NCBI GenBank assembly: GCA_964517555.1
Contig: CAZFEF010000029.1
Span: 1-6,289, forward strand
Reading direction: 5' to 3'
Origin: DAONDZ01 sp964517555
Lineage (GTDB): Bacteria; Patescibacteriota; Patescibacteriia; Patescibacteriales; UBA12465
Length of the DNA: 6,289 bases
Each line of letters begins with the position of its first letter. Positions within the stretch are counted from its first letter, which is position 1. The translations under genes were made by a program, and so were the position numbers. The notes beneath the pieces were generated by a model. The model saw only the letters and a program-made list of their open reading frames with translations. It was not told the DNA's origin and did no database searches. Below are positions 5,546 to 6,289 of this stretch, piece after piece.

Positions 5546-5656
5546 TTATTGAAGAATTAGAAGGATTATAACCACAATCAATAAGACCAGCAGTAAAACG
5601 CCAAAAATCTTAAAAAAGCTACGACCGATCTTATTGGGATTAACAAAATAAGGCAT
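5546..5656 (-). CDS. 36-aa single-pass membrane protein upstream of mutM
   Basis: A short ORF starts at ATG 5656 (MPYFVNPNKIGRSFF...) and ends in TAA 1 nt before the mutM start. The N-terminal half is polar and basic (Lys9, Arg12, Lys16), followed by an uninterrupted hydrophobic helix (about residues 17-35, rich in Leu, Val and Ile) ending in a single Gln. This predicts an inner-membrane anchor with the N-terminus inside. A well-formed promoter (5680-5709) lies about 16 nt upstream of its predicted leader, so the ORF is the first gene of the mutM transcript. The composition is what a real small membrane protein would show, not random sequence. I do not recognise a family; the function is unknown. 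A purely coupling or leader-peptide role for mutM is possible. Confidence 0.6.
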   Translation of the reverse strand: MPYFVNPNKIGRSFFKIFGVLLLVLLIVVIILLILQ

Positions 5657-5679
5657 AAAAGAAAATATAGACTATTTAC

Positions 5680-5709
5680 ATCATAAACCAAAGAATAAGG
5701 ACTTGTCAA
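5680..5709 (-). promoter_or_regulatory. promoter for the small membrane protein and mutM
   Basis: On the - strand a perfect TTGACA (5709-5704) is followed after 18 bp by TATGAT (5685-5680; 5 of 6). Transcription would start near 5673, leaving a leader of about 16 nt before ATG 5656. It is divergent from the RRM-gene promoter. Confidence 0.7.
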
Positions 5710-5724
5710 AGACTTGATTTGACA
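5704..5724. repeat. 7-bp inverted repeat formed by two divergent -35 boxes
   Basis: TGTCAAA and TTTGACA flank a 7-bp centre. Each arm contains the -35 hexamer of one of the divergent promoters, so the symmetry may simply reflect two consensus -35 boxes back to back. It could equally be an operator for a dimeric regulator of both units. Confidence 0.5.
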
Positions 5725-5747
5725 TTTATTGAAATATAGTATATACT
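5719..5747 (+). promoter_or_regulatory. strong sigma70-type promoter for the RRM gene
   Basis: A perfect TTGACA (5719-5724), a 17-bp spacer and TATACT (5742-5747; 5 of 6). It is the best promoter match in the window, implying high expression. The start would be near 5754, leaving a leader of about 105 nt before the RRM ATG. Confidence 0.8.
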
Positions 5748-5754
5748 GCTTGGC

Positions 5755-5858
5755 GTAAGTGTTTAAAGTGATTTTTTGTTACTTGGCCCCTAAAGGCGCA
5801 GGCAAAATAATCTTTAAATGGTCGGCTTACAATTAAAAATTATTCTGTTTGCGAAATT
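5755..5858 (+). promoter_or_regulatory. structured 5' leader of the RRM gene
   Basis: The predicted leader can close on itself. GTAAG (5755-5759) pairs with CTTAC (5826-5830), TTTAAAG (5762-5768) with CTTTAAA (5812-5818), and an A/U-rich inner stem (5771-5775 with 5804-5808) encloses a small GCC/GGC hairpin (5786-5797). A mostly unpaired A/U-rich stretch (5831-5858) leads to the ATG, with no Shine-Dalgarno sequence. Long folded leaders are known for cold-shock and RNA-binding protein genes, where they control translation or stability. That this one does so is inference. Confidence 0.45.
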
Positions 5859-6137
5859 ATGTCCAAGAAATTATATGTTGGCGGCATCCCGTACACTATG
5901 GATAACGAGGCTTTGAAAGAAGCTTTCGCTCCGGCTGGTACCGTGACCTCTGCCATGGTAATCATTGACAAGAGAACTAACCGCTCCAAAGGCTTCGGCT
6001 TCGTGGAGATGGCTACTGACGAAGAGGCTCAAGCCGCTATCGCCATGTTCAATGGTCAAGAAATCGGAGGCCGCAAGGTTATTGTTAACGAAGCTCGTCC
6101 TATGGAGGAAAGACCTCGTTTTGATAACCGCTACTAA
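5859..6137 (+). CDS. RRM-domain RNA-binding protein
   Basis: A 92-aa protein made of a single RNA-recognition motif. RNP2 is LYVGGI (5-10) and RNP1 is KGFGFVEM (44-51), with the aromatic residues (Tyr6, Phe46, Phe48) that stack on RNA bases. The beta-alpha-beta-beta-alpha-beta order is readable (DNEALKEAFAPAGTV helix; DEEAQAAIAMFNGQEIGG helix and loop; RKVIVNEA last strand). A short charged tail (RPMEERPRFDNRY) follows instead of the glycine-rich tail of eukaryotic and many cyanobacterial relatives. Bacterial members of this type are small cytosolic RNA-binding proteins, cold-inducible in cyanobacteria; the target RNAs are unknown. It has a near-consensus promoter, a long folded leader and a strong terminator, so it is a single-gene, probably highly expressed unit. 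Confidence 0.95.
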   Translation: MSKKLYVGGIPYTMDNEALKEAFAPAGTVTSAMVIIDKRTNRSKGFGFVEMATDEEAQAAIAMFNGQEIGGRKVIVNEARPMEERPRFDNRY

Positions 6138-6157
6138 AGCGAAATTTGATTCAAATA

Positions 6158-6189
6158 ACAAAAAACAGCTAGCAATAGCTGTTTTTTGT
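6158..6189 (+). terminator. intrinsic terminator after the RRM gene
   Basis: A 13-bp perfect stem (6158-6170 with 6177-6189) closes a 6-nt loop AGCAAT. The GC-containing core (CAGCT/AGCTG) is followed by six T, matched by six A on the other side, so it could work in both directions. It begins 20 nt after the RRM stop codon. Confidence 0.88.
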
Positions 6190-6198
6190 ATATAGTAA

Positions 6199-6227
6199 TT
6201 GTAAAAACAAGTAAAAGTTGTTAAAAT
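6199..6227 (+). promoter_or_regulatory. candidate promoter for the pilin-like gene
   Basis: TTGTAA (6199-6204; 4 of 6) and TAAAAT (6222-6227; 5 of 6) are 17 bp apart. The -10 ends 7 nt before the ATG at 6235, so transcription would start at or next to the start codon, giving a leaderless mRNA. The AAAGG just before the ATG is too close for a normal Shine-Dalgarno sequence. Confidence 0.4.
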
Positions 6228-6234
6228 TAAAGGT

Positions 6235-6289
6235 ATGAAAAAACTCAAAGCCTTCACCCTAGTAGAACTATTGGTAGTGATAGCCATCA
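6235..6289 (+). CDS. type IV pilin/pseudopilin-like protein, N-terminal part
   Basis: Only the first 18 codons are in the window: MKKLKAFTLVELLVVIAI. This is the class III (prepilin) signal: a short basic leader (KKLK), a cleavage point before Phe7, Glu11 at position +5 of the mature protein, and the hydrophobic start of the pilin helix. Such proteins are cut by prepilin peptidase PilD at the membrane and assembled into type IV pili or type II secretion/competence pseudopili. The residue before the cleavage point is Ala instead of the usual Gly; Ala is tolerated in some pilins. Which pilin it is cannot be told from this fragment. Confidence 0.85.
   Translation, partial: MKKLKAFTLVELLVVIAI

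Noticed and set aside
5871..6287. 138-codon - strand frame opposite the RRM gene and pilin start
   Set aside because: It covers the RRM gene, its terminator and the pilin signal on the other strand; the composition looks like antisense of coding DNA.

Overview
The window looks like a piece of a low-GC bacterial chromosome, most likely of the Candidate Phyla Radiation (Patescibacteria/Parcubacteria-like), into whose tRNA-Trp locus a small mobile element appears to have inserted. The assignment is inference. It rests on the style of the serine recombinase and of the small protein next to it, on compact genes with almost no recognisable Shine-Dalgarno sequences, and on the mix of AI-2E-family membrane protein, RRM protein and type IV pilin-like protein. 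TGA appears to be a normal stop codon, so code 25 (Gracilibacteria/Absconditabacteria) is not indicated.

Left part (1-2705, + strand), accessory module: the C-terminal part of an HUH rolling-circle replication initiator (3-437, its start lies outside the window), a 73-aa protein of unknown function (466-687), a 176-bp intergenic region holding a dense set of interlocked inverted repeats (719-842), and a large serine recombinase with a zinc ribbon and coiled coil (864-2705), interrupted by a 10-N assembly gap. The recombinase frame runs antisense through an intrinsic terminator and the whole tRNA-Trp(CCA) gene (2622-2692, - strand). A replication initiator, a recombinase and a tRNA gene together suggest an integrated rolling-circle plasmid or phage-like element whose right end lies at or near the tRNA. 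The left end is not in the window.

Middle part (2622-5656, - strand), chromosomal backbone: tRNA-Trp, rubrerythrin, an AI-2E/PerM-family membrane protein, ribosomal protein L33 (own promoter and terminator), formamidopyrimidine-DNA glycosylase MutM, and a 36-aa single-pass membrane protein ending 1 nt before mutM. Rubrerythrin (peroxide detoxification) and MutM (8-oxoguanine repair) both relate to oxidative stress but are in separate transcription units.

Right part (5657-6289): a divergent promoter region with back-to-back consensus -35 boxes. It drives the small membrane protein and mutM to the left. To the right it drives an RRM RNA-binding protein preceded by a leader of about 100 nt that can fold on itself. 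A strong terminator follows, then the first 18 codons of a type IV pilin/pseudopilin-like gene cut by the window end.

The parts most worth a second look are the interlocked repeats between rep and the recombinase, the recombinase-tRNA overlap as a candidate attachment site, the folded RRM leader, and the unannotated 36-aa membrane protein.
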